DNA of 45,434 nucleotides from an uncultured Prevotella sp. (lineage in GTDB: Bacteria; Bacteroidota; Bacteroidia; Bacteroidales; Bacteroidaceae). This document shows, piece by piece, positions 34,646 to 44,097 of the stretch. Position numbers and translations under genes: made by a program. Location of the stretch: the NCBI GenBank assembly GCA_946183985.1, contig CAMHDT010000004.1, positions 1 through 45,434 of the forward strand, read 5' to 3'. Numbering within the stretch: position 1 is the first letter of the stretch; the number at the start of each line of letters is the position of its first letter. Under the pieces are notes generated by a model, which worked only from the letters and a program-made list of their open reading frames with translations, was not told the DNA's origin and searched no databases.

Positions 34646-36430
34646 TTACTCGCTCTTCTCCATTTGAGCCTTCAGGTTGGCCAAGACATCAAGGTCGCCA
34701 AGCGTGGTGCTTGCAGCAACGTTCTCAATCTTCGGAGCCTCTTCCTTCTTCTGACGGGGAGCAGCAGCCTTGCGGGCAGCACGCTTCTCCTCACGCTGTG
34801 CATCCTCGAAGGTGCGGCTGTGAGAAAGGATGATACGCTTCGAATCTTTGTTGAACTCGATGACCTTGAACTCCAGTTCCTCGCCCTGCTGAGCCTGACT
34901 GCCGTCTTCCTTCACCAGGTGCTTGGGAGTAGCGAAGCCTTCAACATTCTCCTCAAGGGCCACAACGGCACCCTTCTCGAGCACTTCGGTAATCTTACCT
35001 GTGTGGACAGAGCCAACGGTGTACTTCTCCTCGAACACATCCCAAGGATTGTCTTCCAACTGCTTGTGACCAAGCGACAGACGACGGTTCTCCTTGTCGA
35101 TGTCAAGAACTACTACATCAATGGGCTCGCCAACCTTTGTGAACTCACTGGGGTGCTTAACCTTCTTGGTCCACGACAGGTCGCTGATGTGGATGAGACC
35201 GTCAACGCCCTCTTCCAGTTCAACGAACACACCGAAGTTAGTGAAGTTGCGCACCTTGGCAGTGTGCTTAGAACCAACAGGATACTTCACTTCGATAGCC
35301 TCCCAGGGATCTTCCTTCAACTGCTTGATGCCGAGGCTCATCTTGCGCTCCTCGCGATCGAGGGTCAGCACAACGGCCTCAATCTCATCGCCTACCTTCA
35401 GGAACTCCTGAGCACTGCGCAGGTGCTGGCTCCAAGACATCTCGCTCACGTGAATCAGACCCTCAACGCCGGGCTGAACCTCTACGAATGCACCGTAGTC
35501 GGCAATGACAACAACCTTACCCTTGACGTGATCGCCTACCTTCAGGTCTGGGTTCAGAGCATCCCAAGGATGAGGAGTGAGTTGCTTCAGACCGAGAGCA
35601 ATGCGCTTCTTCTCCTCGTCGAAGTCGAGAATAACCACATTAATCTTCTGGTCGAGTTCAACAACCTTCTTAGGATCGTCAACGCGGCCCCATGACAGGT
35701 CTGTGATATGAATGAGTCCGTCAACACCTCCAAGGTCAACGAAGACACCATAGGATGTGATATTCTTAACGGTACCCTCCAGAATCTGACCCTTCTCAAG
35801 ACGAGAAATGATCTCCTGCTTCTGGGCTTCAAGTTCAGCCTCGATAAGAGCCTTGTGAGAAACAACCACGTTGCGGAACTCCTGGTTGATTTTCACCACC
35901 TTGAACTCCATCGTCTTGCCAACGAACTGGTCGTAGTCGCGAATGGGGTGTACATCAATCTGCGAACCGGGCAGGAAGGCCTCGATGCCAAAGACATCTA
36001 CAATCATGCCGCCCTTGGTGCGACACTTGATGAAGCCCTGAATAATCTGCTGCTCGTCGAGTGCCTGATTGACGCGATCCCAAGCCTGAGAGAGGCGAGC
36101 CTTCTTGTGAGAAAGGATGAGTTGGCCTTTCTTGTCCTCTGCGCTCTCAACATAGACTTCTACCACATCACCAGCCTTCAGGTCGGGATTGTAGCGGAAC
36201 TCGGCAGCGGGAATGATACCGTCGCTCTTGTAACCAATGTTGACAATCACTTCTTTCTTGTCTACAGAAACTACCTTGCCTTCAACAACCTGATGGTCGG
36301 CTACTTTGTTCAGGGTCTCGTCGTAGGCTTTGTCAAGTTCTTCCTTGCTGATGTTGCCAACGGTTCCGTTTTCAAACTCATCCCAGTTAAAGTCCTGGAG
36401 TGGCTGAACATTCTTTGTTAATTCTGACAT
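34646..36430 (-). CDS. rpsA: 30S ribosomal protein S1
   Basis: 594 residues, six S1 (OB-fold) domains in sequence: VEGKVVSVDKKEVIVNIGYKSDG (from about 48), then QGFIKCRTKGGMIVDVFG, EGTVKNITSYGVFVDLGGVDG, KGKVVVIADYGAFVEVQPGVEG, TAKVRNFTNFGVFVELEEGVDG and TGKITEVLEKGAVVALEENVEG. S1 binds mRNA on the 30S subunit. The last 60 residues are Ala-, Lys- and Glu-rich. Bacteroidetes mRNAs lack strong Shine-Dalgarno sites, and S1 is thought to matter in their initiation. Its own leader is long and structured (see 36431-36575). Confidence 0.96.
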   Translation of the reverse strand: MSELTKNVQPLQDFNWDEFENGTVGNISKEELDKAYDETLNKVADHQVVEGKVVSVDKKEVIVNIGYKSDGIIPAAEFRYNPDLKAGDVVEVYVESAEDKKGQLILSHKKARLSQAWDRVNQALDEQQIIQGFIKCRTKGGMIVDVFGIEAFLPGSQIDVHPIRDYDQFVGKTMEFKVVKINQEFRNVVVSHKALIEAELEAQKQEIISRLEKGQILEGTVKNITSYGVFVDLGGVDGLIHITDLSWGRVDDPKKVVELDQKINVVILDFDEEKKRIALGLKQLTPHPWDALNPDLKVGDHVKGKVVVIADYGAFVEVQPGVEGLIHVSEMSWSQHLRSAQEFLKVGDEIEAVVLTLDREERKMSLGIKQLKEDPWEAIEVKYPVGSKHTAKVRNFTNFGVFVELEEGVDGLIHISDLSWTKKVKHPSEFTKVGEPIDVVVLDIDKENRRLSLGHKQLEDNPWDVFEEKYTVGSVHTGKITEVLEKGAVVALEENVEGFATPKHLVKEDGSQAQQGEELEFKVIEFNKDSKRIILSHSRTFEDAQREEKRAARKAAAPRQKKEEAPKIENVAASTTLGDLDVLANLKAQMEKSE

Positions 36431-36575
36431 AAAATTTTGTTTTGCCCCAAATGGAATGGAGCGTGGCCTGAACAGACGGGAATCAGACCATTGCTAATGG
36501 GTTAATATTGATAGACGCCTGCGCCTGTCCAGACATCTATTGCCACGGATGTGGCTGAAAACGGCTGCAAAATTA
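36431..36575 (-). promoter_or_regulatory. rpsA promoter and structured leader
   Basis: The -7 box TAATTTTG is at plus bases 36568-36575, giving a leader of about 130 nt. Three stems are visible: GCCAC/GTGGC with loop ATCC (36542-36555), ATAGA/TCTAT closing a GC-rich interior (36511-36540), and CCATT/AATGG with a three-base loop (36488-36500). S1 is known to control its own synthesis in E. coli, so a regulatory leader is plausible. The rest, 36576-36681, shows nothing recognisable. Confidence 0.55.
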
Positions 36576-36681
36576 CTTAAAATAATTGAAAATGAAGCCG
36601 TTGCGCGGATTCTATTTTTTGCGATTTAAGATTCTTTAAGTTTTTTGCATCATATCAAATGCGTTTTACGATGATATGGCA

Positions 36682-36715
36682 TAAAAAAAAGAGTTAGTGC
36701 GTGAACACTAACTCT
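36682..36715 (-). terminator. Intrinsic terminator embedded in the end of clpC
   Basis: On the minus strand GAGTTAGTG, six-base loop, CACTAACTC is followed by a run of T. The 5' arm encodes the last residues of ClpC and the TAA stop is inside the 3' arm (CAC TAA CTC), so translation termination and hairpin formation overlap. Confidence 0.85.
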
Positions 36716-39210
36716 TCCTTTTCCTGATGTTTGTCAATGTGGATAACCGCCTCTGCCGGAAGTTCATCTGACAAGATTAACTCACAGATACCATCCTCGA
36801 TATAGTTCTGTATGGCACGTTTCAGCGGACGGGCACCATACTGTACATCATAGCCTTTAGTGGCGACAAACTCCTTGGCGGCATCGCTAAGTTCCATTGT
36901 GTAGCCTAAATCGGCAATGCGTTTCTTCAATGGCGACAGTTCCACGTTGATAATGCGTTTGATAGCCTCCATGTCCAGTTGGTCGAAGGTTATAATCTCG
37001 TCTAAACGGTTGAGGAACTCTGGCGCAAACTGTTTCGACAGGGCTTTCTGCACGATGGAACGGGCATGTTCGCGGTCTTTCTCGTTCATGTTGGCTCCCA
37101 GCGATGTAGCCGTGAAGCCAATACCGCGGCCGAAGTCTTTCAGTTGGCGTGTGCCTGCATTCGAGGTCATGATAATGACTGTGTTGCGGAAATCGACAAA
37201 CCGTCCGTTGCCATCGGTAAGGCGCCCTTCGTCAAGCACTTGCAGCAGGAGGTTGTACACATTGCCGTGCGCTTTCTCAATCTCGTCGAGCAGCACGATA
37301 GAGTAGGGCTTCCTGCGCACGCGCTCGGTGAGTTGTCCACCTTCTTCATAGCCCACATAGCCTGGAGGAGCACCAATGAGTCGGCTCACGTTGAACGCTT
37401 CCGTATATTCACTCATGTCTACACGGATAAGAGCATCGGCAGAGCCGAACATCTGCTCGGCCAGTTTCTTGGCCAGATAGGTTTTTCCTACGCCAGTTGG
37501 GCCAAGGAACATGAAAGCACCAATGGGGTGGTTGGGATCTTTCAGGCCCACACGGTTGCGTTGTATGGCTTTCACCATCTTGTCGATGGCTGCATCTTGT
37601 GCAATGACTGATGCTTTCAGCACGGAAGCCATGTTCTTCAGCCTCACGTTTTCACTTTCGGCCATGCGCTGTACTGGGATGCCTGTCATCGTTGCCACCA
37701 CATCGCTCACCTCTTTTTCGTCTACTGTTACCCGTTGGCTGTTGCTGTCGGCCTGCCACTCAGCCTGTATCTGCTTGAGTCGCTGTTCCAGTTGGGTCTG
37801 CGTGTCACGATAACTGGCTGCCAGTTCGTAGTTCTGATTGCCTACGGCACGCTGTTTCTTCTCCTTTATTTCGTCTAATTGCTTCTCAATGTCGACTACT
37901 TCTGGTGGTGTCTGCGCATGTGTCAGGTTGACGCGAGCACCCGTTTCGTCCATCGCATCAATGGCCTTGTCTGGCTGAGCGCGGTCGGTGATATAGCGTT
38001 CTGTCAATCTGACACATGCCATGATGGCGTCGTCAGTGTATGTCACATGATGATGCTCCTCATAGCGTCCTTTCAGATTGTGCAGGATCTGTAGGGTTTG
38101 TTCGGCGGTGGTGGGTGCAACGACTACTTTCTGGAAGCGTCTTTCCAATGCTCCGTCCTTTTCTATCGAGTTGCGATACTCGTCGAGCGTGGTAGCACCG
38201 ATACATTGCATGGCCCCGCGTGCCAGTGCCGGCTTCATGATGTTGGCAGCATCCATGGAACCAGGTGTCGAGCCGGCGCCTATCATTGTGTGTATCTCGT
38301 CGATGAACACGATGAGTTCAGGTGTCTGCTCAATCTCCTTCAGCAGGGTCTTGATACGCTCTTCAAACTGTCCACGATACTTCGTGCCAGCCACGATGCC
38401 AGTCATATCGAGACTCACCACGCGCCTGTTGAAGAACATGGGCGGACATTTGCGCTGGGCAATCATGGTTGCCAATCCTTCAACAATAGCACTCTTGCCC
38501 ACGCCAGGTTCACCAATGAGGATTGGATTATTCTTCTTGCGCCGACCAAGAATCTCCATCACGCGCTGTATCTCTTTCTCGCGTCCTATGCAGGGGTCGA
38601 GTTTGCCTTCTGCTGCAGCCTTGGTCAGGTCTACTGAGAAATTGTCGAGCACGGGGGTCTTTGACTTGGTCTTCTGTCCGTCCTGCGACTGATGCGTATT
38701 GGTGGCAACTGGTCTTGAGGCGTCTTCTTCTTCATCTTCTTCCGGCAGTTGCAGCGCATCGTGCGTTGTCTTGGCCGCTTTCAGCAGATTCAGCACATCG
38801 TCATAGTTCGTGTTGCTGGCTTCGAGTGCCAGTTTTGCCCCGTTGTCAACCTGGTCGTGAAGGATGGCCAGCAACAGATGTTCTGCATCTACTTCCGATG
38901 TGTGTTGCATGCGCGCCTCCAGCACAGCCAGTTTCAGAATATTGGAAGCCTTCTCGTTAAGCATCAGTTCGCTTGCGTCCTGCGGCACATTCATGTTCAT
39001 TGGTTCGCGCACACGCTGTTCCAGGTCTTGTTTTAGCCCTGCGGTATCGAGTTGCAGGCGGCTGAACACGCTTCTGACGGCACCGTCGTTGGTGCGCAAC
39101 AGTCCCAGCAGCAGGTGTTCCGGTCCTACCGACAGTGATGAAAGCCTCTGTGCTTCTTCGCGTGAAAAGGCAAGTATTTCAGACACTTTGGGTGAAAATT
39201 GACTTGTCAT
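36694..39210 (-). CDS. clpC: ATP-dependent Clp protease ATP-binding subunit ClpC
   Basis: 838 residues from the ATG at 39210 ([19 protein letters not shown]); the longer reading to 39264 has no support. Two N-terminal Clp_N repeats (about 1-145) bind substrates or adaptors. The first AAA+ module has [13 protein letters not shown] and [12 protein letters not shown]; a UVR-type coiled middle domain ([27 protein letters not shown]) marks ClpC rather than ClpA; the second AAA+ module has [13 protein letters not shown] and [10 protein letters not shown]. ClpC feeds proteins to ClpP. It is 90 bp downstream of hisC on the same strand; no clear TAnnTTTG is seen there, so it may be read through from the his genes. 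Confidence 0.95.
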   Translation of the reverse strand: MTSQFSPKVSEILAFSREEAQRLSSLSVGPEHLLLGLLRTNDGAVRSVFSRLQLDTAGLKQDLEQRVREPMNMNVPQDASELMLNEKASNILKLAVLEARMQHTSEVDAEHLLLAILHDQVDNGAKLALEASNTNYDDVLNLLKAAKTTHDALQLPEEDEEEDASRPVATNTHQSQDGQKTKSKTPVLDNFSVDLTKAAAEGKLDPCIGREKEIQRVMEILGRRKKNNPILIGEPGVGKSAIVEGLATMIAQRKCPPMFFNRRVVSLDMTGIVAGTKYRGQFEERIKTLLKEIEQTPELIVFIDEIHTMIGAGSTPGSMDAANIMKPALARGAMQCIGATTLDEYRNSIEKDGALERRFQKVVVAPTTAEQTLQILHNLKGRYEEHHHVTYTDDAIMACVRLTERYITDRAQPDKAIDAMDETGARVNLTHAQTPPEVVDIEKQLDEIKEKKQRAVGNQNYELAASYRDTQTQLEQRLKQIQAEWQADSNSQRVTVDEKEVSDVVATMTGIPVQRMAESENVRLKNMASVLKASVIAQDAAIDKMVKAIQRNRVGLKDPNHPIGAFMFLGPTGVGKTYLAKKLAEQMFGSADALIRVDMSEYTEAFNVSRLIGAPPGYVGYEEGGQLTERVRRKPYSIVLLDEIEKAHGNVYNLLLQVLDEGRLTDGNGRFVDFRNTVIIMTSNAGTRQLKDFGRGIGFTATSLGANMNEKDREHARSIVQKALSKQFAPEFLNRLDEIITFDQLDMEAIKRIINVELSPLKKRIADLGYTMELSDAAKEFVATKGYDVQYGARPLKRAIQNYIEDGICELILSDELPAEAVIHIDKHQEKEELVFTH

Positions 39211-39300
39211 TCGTTTCCTTTCTTTCGTTGTTATACGATAATCATTCAGCAAAAGGCGTGCCAAAACGCGGGCTTCCGTGTTTTTGTCAAAGACTAATTA

Positions 39301-40344
39301 TTACTTATTACTATATTTGCGTAGTGCACCAATGAGTTCAGCATTCTCGCTTCTTGTGCCAATAGTAATACGCAGGCAATTCTGGCACAGTTGCACACGA
39401 TGGCGATTACGTACGATAATGCCACACGACACCAGATAATTGTATATACTGACGGCATCAGTCACCTTGACCAAGATGAAGTTGGCATCGCTGGGATAGA
39501 CATGTTCGCAGATTGGCAATTGCTTGAAGGCAATAGCCATCTGTGCGCGTTCCTGCAAAATGAGTTGAATCCATCGGTCCACCTCGTAGGGGTCGCTCAG
39601 CACTTTGATAGCCTGTTGCTGCGTAAGCAGGTTGACATTATAAGGATACTTCACCTTGTTGAAGAGTTCAATGATCTGAGGCGAAGCAAAGGCCATACCC
39701 AGTCGGATGGCGGCCGATGCCCATGCCTTGCTCAGCGTGTTGAGTACCACAAGGTTAGGGTAGCGCGGCAGTTCATAGCGCAACGGGCGCAGATGTGAAA
39801 AGTCGCTGTAGGCTTCATCGACGACGACGATACCCTCAAAGGCATTGAGCAATTTGACAATCTCATCGCGGCTCATGTCATTGCCCGTCGGGTTGTTGGG
39901 GCTGCATACCCAGATGATCTTAGTGTGTTCGTCGCAGGCCTCAAGCAATCTGTCGGCAGACATCTGAAACTGTTCGTTGAGCAGAACCTGTCGGTATTCC
40001 ACATCGTTGATGTCGGCACAAACCTTATACATGCCATAGGTAGGCTCGATGGCAACCACATTGTCAGTCTTGGGCTCGCAGAAACAGCGGTAGAGCAGGT
40101 CAATAGCCTCATCGCTTCCATTTCCCACAAAGGTGTAGGCCGCAGGAATACCTTTTACCTGCTCGATCTTCTTCTTCAGTTCTGTCTGAAGCGGATCGGG
40201 ATAGCGGTTTAACGCATTGCCGTAGGGATTCTCGTTAGCATCGAGAAACACGCTTGCCGTGCTTCCGCTGAACTCCGTGCGGGCACAACTGTATGGTGCC
40301 AGATTCCAGATATTCTTTCTGGTTAGTTTATCTAATGGTTTCAT
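39301..40344 (-). CDS. hisC: Histidinol-phosphate aminotransferase
   Basis: 347 residues from the ATG at 40344 ([22 protein letters not shown]). A TTG at 40386, overlapping the hisD stop, is also in frame and would add 14 residues made wholly of 9-bp repeats; I prefer the ATG. HisC is a fold-type I aminotransferase using pyridoxal phosphate to make histidinol phosphate; the Schiff-base Lys is in [14 protein letters not shown], with SPNNPTGN and VDEAYSDFS before it and RNRHRVQLC near the end. It follows hisD. Confidence 0.93.
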   Translation of the reverse strand: MKPLDKLTRKNIWNLAPYSCARTEFSGSTASVFLDANENPYGNALNRYPDPLQTELKKKIEQVKGIPAAYTFVGNGSDEAIDLLYRCFCEPKTDNVVAIEPTYGMYKVCADINDVEYRQVLLNEQFQMSADRLLEACDEHTKIIWVCSPNNPTGNDMSRDEIVKLLNAFEGIVVVDEAYSDFSHLRPLRYELPRYPNLVVLNTLSKAWASAAIRLGMAFASPQIIELFNKVKYPYNVNLLTQQQAIKVLSDPYEVDRWIQLILQERAQMAIAFKQLPICEHVYPSDANFILVKVTDAVSIYNYLVSCGIIVRNRHRVQLCQNCLRITIGTRSENAELIGALRKYSNK

Positions 40345-40386
40345 GGGTCTTGTGGGTCTTATAGGTCCTATGGGGCCTATTATCAA
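40336..40386 (-). repeat. 9-bp repeats running into the hisC start codon
   Basis: Read on the minus strand, units ATAGGCCCC, ATAGGACCT, ATAAGACCC, ACAAGACCC and finally ATGAAACCA (40344-40336) follow each other; the last is the hisC start codon plus two codons. The phase is that of hisC and no stop interrupts, so translation from the TTG at 40386 would give a Gly-Pro-Ile-rich extension. Confidence 0.8.
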
Positions 40387-41666
40387 GTCAGTTCTTCTAT
40401 TCTCACAGTCATTGCATTCTTGTGGGCATCCAGTTGCTCGGCCTCTGCCATCAGTTCTACGGCATGTCCAATCTCGCGGATACCTTCCTCAGTGAGATGC
40501 TGGAATGTCACCTTGCGACAATAACTGTCCAGGTTCACACCGCTGTAGGCTGTGGCATATCCGTGTGTGGGCAAGGTGTGATTGGTGCCGCTGGCATAAT
40601 CGCCTGCACTCTCACAGGCATATTTGCCTAGAAACACACTGCCTGCATTGACAACCTGTTCGGCCATTGCTTCATAATTACCCGTCTGAATAATAAGATG
40701 TTCGGGCGCGTATGCGTTAGACAGTTGCATCATCTCCGCTTCACTTTCTACCAGCACAAACCTACTGTTGTCTAACGACTTTTTGGCCATTTCCTTACGT
40801 GGTAATAGGTTCAGTTGACGTTCCACTTCGTCTTGCACATTTGTCAGCATGGCTTCCGAGGTGGTGACAAACAGCACCTGCGAGTCAATGCCGTGCTCGG
40901 CTTGCGACAGCAGGTCGGCGGCTACGAACGAGGCGTTGGCGCTATCGTCAGCCAACACGCACACCTCACTGGGGCCAGCCGGCATGTCAATTGCCACCTC
41001 ACCCAGCGACACCTGTTGCTTGGCTGCCATCACATACTGGTTGCCAGGGCCGAAGATCTTGAACACCTTAGGTACAGACTCCGTTCCATAAGCCATCGCG
41101 CCAATGGCCTGCACACCGCCTGCCTTGAAAATCTTGCTGACGCCAGCCGTGCGGGCTGCCACCAGAATGGCAGGATTCACCTTGCCTTCGCTATTTGGAG
41201 GCGTGCAGAGCACGATTTCCTTGCATCCAGCAATCTTGGCAGGTGTGGCCAGCATCAGCACCGTGGAGAAGAGCGGGGCGGTGCCGCCAGGAATATAGAG
41301 GCCAACCTTCTCTATGGCTATACTTTTCTGCCAACATTCCACGCCCGGACGCGTCTGCACTTTTTTTCCTTCAAACTTCTGTGCAGCATGAAACTGATAG
41401 ATATTGTCGTGAGCCAGTTGGATAGCGGCCTTCAGTTCTTCGCTTACAAGCGTCTCTGCCTCGTCAATCTCTGCCTCTGTAACAGCCAGTGAGGTGAGCA
41501 CAGCATGGTCAAAGCACTGCTCGTAGTGGCGCACGGCCTCGTCGCCACGCTTTCTGACATCGTTCAGCACGATGTTGACAGTGTTCATCAATTGCGCCAT
41601 GTCCAAATGCGGACGCTGGCAAATCTCACTCCATTGCTCCCGTTTAGGATAACGTATAATTTTCAT
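40383..41666 (-). CDS. hisD: Histidinol dehydrogenase
   Basis: 427 residues, standard length. This zinc enzyme oxidises histidinol to histidine in two NAD-dependent steps. Visible motifs: [23 protein letters not shown] (about 125-147), [26 protein letters not shown] with the zinc ligands Gln and His, and [20 protein letters not shown] with the catalytic His. It follows hisG by about 20 bases. Confidence 0.96.
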   Translation of the reverse strand: MKIIRYPKREQWSEICQRPHLDMAQLMNTVNIVLNDVRKRGDEAVRHYEQCFDHAVLTSLAVTEAEIDEAETLVSEELKAAIQLAHDNIYQFHAAQKFEGKKVQTRPGVECWQKSIAIEKVGLYIPGGTAPLFSTVLMLATPAKIAGCKEIVLCTPPNSEGKVNPAILVAARTAGVSKIFKAGGVQAIGAMAYGTESVPKVFKIFGPGNQYVMAAKQQVSLGEVAIDMPAGPSEVCVLADDSANASFVAADLLSQAEHGIDSQVLFVTTSEAMLTNVQDEVERQLNLLPRKEMAKKSLDNSRFVLVESEAEMMQLSNAYAPEHLIIQTGNYEAMAEQVVNAGSVFLGKYACESAGDYASGTNHTLPTHGYATAYSGVNLDSYCRKVTFQHLTEEGIREIGHAVELMAEAEQLDAHKNAMTVRIEELT

Positions 41667-41687
41667 ATAGCCTTAAACCCTTAAAAC

Positions 41688-42539
41688 CTAAAGAATCATT
41701 TTTTCGATAGGCGTGACGAGAATGCCCTGTGCACCAATGTTCTTCAATTGGCCAATGATTTCCCAGAAGCGCTTTTCATCGAGCACGGTATGTACGGAGC
41801 ACCACTCATCGTCAGCCAGAGGGATGATGGTGGGGCTCTTCAAGCCAGGCAATACGTTGATAATATCCTGCAGACGGGCTTTGGGCACATTCATGCGCAC
41901 ATATTTCTTGTCTTCGGCTTCGCGCACGGCGGCAAAGCGAAACAGCATCTGCTTGAGCAGTTCGCGCTTTTCGTCACCCATGCCAGGGTAGCCTATGAGC
42001 AGCGCTTCGCTCTCCATCACCACTTCCACCTCGCGCAGATTGTTGCTTACCAGCGTGGAGCCGCTGCTTACAATGTCGAAGATAGCGTCAGCAAGTCCTA
42101 TGCCCGGACTGATTTCCACACTGCCCGTAATGACATGTATCTCAGCATTGATATGATGCTCGTCGAGGAATTTCTGGAGAATGACGGGATAGGAGGTGGC
42201 AATGGTCTTGCCATTGAACCAACTCAATCCCTGGTAGTCCAGGTCCTTGGGCAGGGCAAGCGACAGGCGGCATTTGCTGAAACCCAGTCGGGATATGATT
42301 TCTGCCTTGGCCTGTTTCTCCACAAACTCATTTTCGCCCACAACGCCTATGTCGGCCACGCCTGTGGCTACGCTTTGGGGAATATCGTCGTCGCGAAGAT
42401 ACAGCACTTCCAGCGGAAAGTTCTTGGCTTCTACTAAAAGGGTGCGCTTGCTGGCGCTGACTTTGATGTCTGCTTCGTTGAGCAGTTGCATGGTGTCGTC
42501 GAAGAGCCGGCCCTTCGACTGTACGGCAATTCTTAGCAT
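41688..42539 (-). CDS. hisG: ATP phosphoribosyltransferase, long form
   Basis: 283 residues: the long, single-chain form with a C-terminal regulatory domain. The catalytic part begins MLRIAVQSKGRLFDDTMQLL, has GVADIGVVGENEFVE and the phosphoribosyl pyrophosphate loop VSSGSTLVSNNLREVE. The last 75 residues (PGLKSPTIIPLADDEW, GAQGILVTPIEKM) are the ACT-like HisG_C domain through which histidine inhibits the enzyme. It is the first gene of the hisG-hisD-hisC operon, behind the -7 box at plus bases 42592-42599. Confidence 0.96.
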   Translation of the reverse strand: MLRIAVQSKGRLFDDTMQLLNEADIKVSASKRTLLVEAKNFPLEVLYLRDDDIPQSVATGVADIGVVGENEFVEKQAKAEIISRLGFSKCRLSLALPKDLDYQGLSWFNGKTIATSYPVILQKFLDEHHINAEIHVITGSVEISPGIGLADAIFDIVSSGSTLVSNNLREVEVVMESEALLIGYPGMGDEKRELLKQMLFRFAAVREAEDKKYVRMNVPKARLQDIINVLPGLKSPTIIPLADDEWCSVHTVLDEKRFWEIIGQLKNIGAQGILVTPIEKMIL

Positions 42540-42591
42540 TTCTTCAAATGGTCGATTTGTACAAATAGTTATCTGAATTAAAAAATCGTTG

Positions 42592-42639
42592 CAAAATTAC
42601 TGAATTATTTCTGATTATGCAATAAAATATGTAATTTTG
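42592..42639. promoter_or_regulatory. Divergent promoters for hisGDC and the MltF-like gene
   Basis: Minus strand TAATTTTG at plus bases 42592-42599, with ATTG 20 bases before it as a -33 candidate, serves hisG about 50 bases on. Plus strand TAATTTTG at 42632-42639 lies 19 bases before the TTG start at 42659. No attenuator-like leader with His codons is apparent. Confidence 0.75.
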
Positions 42640-42658
42640 CAGCGAAAAAGTAAGTAAA

Positions 42659-43705
42659 TTGAAACCAATCAGCATATTTATTCTGATTTTGCTCTGCATT
42701 TCAGGATGCACGCAGCGACAGGAGCCTGTGGCACCGCCGTGGGGCATAGCCTCCGACAGTACTGATGCATTCGACCTCGACGATATTCAGCAGGCTGGCG
42801 AACTGATAGGTCTGACGCTGTCAGGCCCCGACACCTATTATGACTATCATGGGCACCATTTGGGCGTTCAGTATATGCTGGCCGAGAAATTCGCCAGCAA
42901 TCTTGGCGTGAAGTTACGCGTAGAGGTGTGCCGCGATACGGCCGAGATATACGACAGAATTAACGGCAAAGAGGCCGATTTCGCCTTTATGCGGTTCGAC
43001 AATGACACCACTGTCGCAGGATGGCTTGTTGCCGAGGGTAAGACCGCGCTGGCAGAGGAACTGGCTGCCTGGTATCAACCTGAGATGACGGCTGAGGCAA
43101 AGGCCGAGGAGCATGAGTGGCTCACTGGCGGCATGATAGAAAGACATGTCTATGCCCCCATGCTTTCGCAGGGAGCCATCTCGCGCTACGACCTTTATTT
43201 CCGTACCTACGGGCGGCGCATAGGATGGGACTGGCGTTTGCTGGCAGCCCTGTGCTATCAGGAGTCGACCTTCGATCCACGTGCCCGTTCGTTTGCTGGC
43301 GCACAGGGCCTGATGCAAATCATGCCGTCGACGGCCGACCGCCTGGGGCTTCCAGCCGACAAGATGTACGACCCTGAGCACAACATTGAGGCCGGCACGC
43401 GCTACCTGAAGCAGTTGGAACGCGAACTGTCGGATGTGGGCGACCGCGTAGAGCGGCAGAACCTGGCTATGGCGGCCTATAACGGAGGACTCAATCATAT
43501 CCGCGATGCTATGCGCCTGGCTCGGCGCGATGGCAGGAACCCCCACCGCTGGTCTGACGTGAAGGTCTACGTGCTGCGTCTCAGCGAGCCCCGCTACTAT
43601 CAGGATTCACTTGTTAGGAGCGGCTACATGAGGGGCAGCGAGACTGCCCAGTATGTTGACGACATCAGGGCAAGGTTTAAGAAATACAAGCGCTCTGTGA
43701 GGTGA
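42659..43705 (+). CDS. MltF-like lytic transglycosylase lipoprotein, truncated sensor domain
   Basis: 348 residues, probably starting with TTG at 42659, since this gives a full signal peptide with lipobox CISGC (lipid Cys17) and no ATG is near. Residues 45-115 resemble the first lobe of a family 3 solute-binding domain (LSGPDTYYDYHGHHLGV, GKEADFAF), but the second lobe is missing. The SLT domain starts near 180, with catalytic Glu202 in CYQEST, then AGAQGLMQIMPST and AAYNGG. Such enzymes cleave peptidoglycan between MurNAc and GlcNAc. MltF proteins are usually about 450 residues or more. Confidence 0.85.
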   Translation: MKPISIFILILLCISGCTQRQEPVAPPWGIASDSTDAFDLDDIQQAGELIGLTLSGPDTYYDYHGHHLGVQYMLAEKFASNLGVKLRVEVCRDTAEIYDRINGKEADFAFMRFDNDTTVAGWLVAEGKTALAEELAAWYQPEMTAEAKAEEHEWLTGGMIERHVYAPMLSQGAISRYDLYFRTYGRRIGWDWRLLAALCYQESTFDPRARSFAGAQGLMQIMPSTADRLGLPADKMYDPEHNIEAGTRYLKQLERELSDVGDRVERQNLAMAAYNGGLNHIRDAMRLARRDGRNPHRWSDVKVYVLRLSEPRYYQDSLVRSGYMRGSETAQYVDDIRARFKKYKRSVR

Positions 43706-43737
43706 TGTCAATTTTAGTCGAGGCGGAATAAGACGGT

Positions 43738-44058
43738 TTAATCGAGGTGGAATAACTCGGGCAGGGGAATGGTGACGGGCGAGTTGTCGGGGTTCACCTC
43801 CATAATGTCGGCCATCATGTCCCACCAGCGCTGTGTAATGGGGTCAACATGGTCTGTGTCTTGTGAGTTGCCCTCTTTCGAACACTCCTGATAGGCAAAG
43901 AGAATGTTCGTGTCCTTGTCCCAGTAGATGCTGTAGTTGCCCACGCCCTGTTCCTTTATCATCTTAACCAGTTCTGGCCAAATGGCAGCATGGCGCTTCT
44001 GATACTCTTCCTCGAAGCCTGGCTTAAGGAACATTTTGAATGCAAAACGATGTTTCAT
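43738..44058 (-). CDS. rhaM: L-rhamnose mutarotase
   Basis: 106 residues, the family size. RhaM interconverts alpha and beta anomers of L-rhamnose. Motifs of the family are all visible: YQKRHAAIWPEL with the active-site His, GVGNYSIYWD, LFAY, WWDMMADIMEVN and the ending NSPVTIPLPELFHLD. No other rhamnose genes are in the window, so it may serve cell-surface sugar turnover or be an orphan of a catabolic set elsewhere. The family also contains members of uncertain substrate. Confidence 0.9.
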   Translation of the reverse strand: MKHRFAFKMFLKPGFEEEYQKRHAAIWPELVKMIKEQGVGNYSIYWDKDTNILFAYQECSKEGNSQDTDHVDPITQRWWDMMADIMEVNPDNSPVTIPLPELFHLD

Positions 44059-44097
44059 AAGTAGTTATGTTTTAAATGTTTATAGTTAAAGTAAAAC

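Noticed and set aside
34664-35695. 343-residue plus-strand frame opposite rpsA
   Set aside because: Shadow of the S1 repeats: the product is Leu- and Asn-rich with no known domain.
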